Shown here: positions 63,036 through 64,000 of the stretch, in pieces
Layout of the letters: each line of letters starts with the position of its first letter
Numbering within the stretch: position 1 is the first letter of the stretch
Assembly (NCBI GenBank): GCA_015272395.1
Contig: JACYLQ010000005.1
Location: 186,001-250,000 of the forward strand
Length of the DNA stretch: 64,000 nucleotides
Source of the DNA: Calothrix sp. C42_A2020_038
Lineage (GTDB): Bacteria; Cyanobacteriota; Cyanobacteriia; Cyanobacteriales; Nostocaceae
Direction of reading: 5' to 3'
Program-made: the position numbers and the translations under genes
Notes under the pieces: model-generated
What the model was told of the DNA's origin: nothing
The model's input: the letters and a program-made list of their open reading frames with translations, nothing else
The model's database searches: none

Positions 63036-64000
63036 ATGTTTACCCAAGAAAAACCACAGCAACGTAACTGGAAACCGATAATAAGAGAGCTTGAAGCAGT
63101 ACTCGGTCATAAGAATGTTGTGCAGCGACGCGAAGAGCTTATTACTTATGAGTGTGATGGTTTAACAAGCTATCGTGAACGTCCAGCGTTAGTGGTGCTT
63201 CCTCGAACTACGGAACAGGTAGCAGCAGCAGTTAAAGTTTGTAATAAATATAATGTAGCTTTTATTGCGCGGGGTTCGGGAACTGGGTTATCAGGTGGCG
63301 CCTTACCAGTTAAGGATTGTGTGTTGATTGTAACGTCGATGATGCGGCAAGTATTGAATGTTGATTTAGAAAACCAACGTGTAGTCGTGCAACCAGGTGT
63401 AATTAATAGTTGGGTAACACAAACTGTAAGTGGTGCTGGTTTTTACTATGCTCCCGACCCTTCGAGCCAAATCATTTGCTCAATTGGTGGAAATGTAGCA
63501 GAAAATTCGGGTGGAGTACATTGTCTTAAGTACGGTGTAACAACAAATCATGTTCTAGGGCTTAAAGTAGTTACAGCCGAAGGTGATGTTGTGGATTTGG
63601 GTGGACTTGTGCCAGAAATGCCAGGTTATGATTTGACTGGTATATTTGTTGGTTCAGAAGGTACGCTAGGTATTGCTTGTGAAATCACGCTGCGGATTCT
63701 CAAAAGTGCTGAGTCAATATGTGTGCTGCTAGCTGATTTTACCAATGTTGAAGCCGCCGGCGCCAGTGTTGCTGATATTATTAGTGCTGGAATTATTCCT
63801 GGCGGTATGGAAATTATGGATAATCTTAGCATCAATGCAGTTGAGGATGTCGTCCAAACTAATTGCTATCCGCGCGATGCTACTGCTATTTTGCTGATTG
63901 AGATTGATGGTTTAGATGTTGAAGTCATTCACAGTAAAAAGCTAGTCACAGAAATTTGTATTCGTAATGGCGCCAGGAATGTGACATCAGCAAGTGACCC
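63036..64000 (+). CDS. glcD: FAD-linked glycolate oxidase/dehydrogenase subunit GlcD, 3' partial
   Basis: An open frame from ATG 63036 to the window end (321 codons), continuing beyond. It begins MFTQEKPQQRNWKPIIRELE and carries the FAD-binding PCMH domain: RPALVVLPRTTEQVAAAVKV, then FIARGSGTGLSGGALPVKD, QRVVVQPGVINSWVTQTVSG, then YAPDPSSQIICSIGGNVAEN and SGGVHCLKYGVTTNHVLG. These are characteristic of GlcD-type 2-hydroxyacid dehydrogenases, which oxidise glycolate in cyanobacterial photorespiration. The reading was followed by hand without stops. The alpha/beta-hydrolase gene immediately upstream may be co-transcribed. Confidence 0.88.
   Translation, partial: MFTQEKPQQRNWKPIIRELEAVLGHKNVVQRREELITYECDGLTSYRERPALVVLPRTTEQVAAAVKVCNKYNVAFIARGSGTGLSGGALPVKDCVLIVTSMMRQVLNVDLENQRVVVQPGVINSWVTQTVSGAGFYYAPDPSSQIICSIGGNVAENSGGVHCLKYGVTTNHVLGLKVVTAEGDVVDLGGLVPEMPGYDLTGIFVGSEGTLGIACEITLRILKSAESICVLLADFTNVEAAGASVADIISAGIIPGGMEIMDNLSINAVEDVVQTNCYPRDATAILLIEIDGLDVEVIHSKKLVTEICIRNGARNVTSASD

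Overview
This window is the chromosome of a cyanobacterium, most likely a filamentous one of the Nostocales type. The evidence is the gene content. There is a Mg-chelatase H paralogue, Ycf34, a glycolate-oxidase-type GlcD, a red-chlorophyll-catabolite-reductase homologue, a very close relative of Anabaena sensory rhodopsin, a giant Ser/Thr kinase/ATPase/GAF/histidine kinase, and families typical of cyanobacteria (DUF1822, CHAT-CHASE2, UPF0182, pentapeptide lipoprotein). The DNA is AT-rich and has an unusual word signature. GGCGCC occurs about 75 times and CGCGCG/GCGCGC about 35 times by eye, while the usual cyanobacterial HIP1 octamer GCGATCGC is seen only once (near 56838). No tRNA, rRNA, CRISPR array or complete transposase gene was recognised. 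The genus cannot be fixed from what is visible.

Layout. 1-10.5 kb: the 3' part of a chlH/bchH paralogue; a membrane protein beside a ParE-toxin remnant; three small secreted proteins, two of them MVL-type lectin domains, followed by a DsbA-like oxidoreductase; a CCA-adding enzyme; Ycf34; and a divergent haem/iron pair (HugZ-like and a FecE-like ATPase). 10.5-17.6 kb: an RCCR homologue, then a tight set of four genes: sigma-like factor, DUF1822, CHAT protease fused to a CHASE2 sensor, and a secreted protein. The first two overlap by ATGA and the last two overlap by 8 bp. This set is the best candidate for a poorly described system. 17.7-28 kb: a GlsB-like protein, a GH63-type glycosidase, and a loose group of membrane-lipid genes (phospholipase-D/cardiolipin synthase, PAP2 phosphatase, lipid kinase), with a pentapeptide lipoprotein, an AI-2E transporter and an amino-acid permease. 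28-38 kb: an RND efflux pair, a Ca2+/cation antiporter, UPF0182, and a small conserved protein with a paralogue at 52.4 kb.

38-51 kb: a protein with a degenerate PD-(D/E)XK-like half, a glycogen-debranching-type enzyme, a tiny Pro/Thr lipoprotein, an LLM flavin oxidoreductase, a CAP-domain lipoprotein, the rhodopsin, a zinc-ribbon-like membrane protein, TrkH, and a nitrate/sulfonate-type ABC permease plus ATPase with no binding protein. 51-64 kb: DAHP synthase, the small paralogue, a leucine-rich-variant-like protein, a 1-Cys peroxiredoxin, a patch of inverted-repeat elements, the 1822-residue kinase, a DUF937/EF-hand protein, Dps, an alpha/beta hydrolase lacking its nucleophile serine, and the 5' part of glcD, which runs off the end.

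Most genes are single or in pairs. Convergent neighbours are often separated by clear hairpin terminators. Several short palindromic repeat families lie between genes. Confirming or refuting most of the functional calls needs profile searches, which could not be run here.
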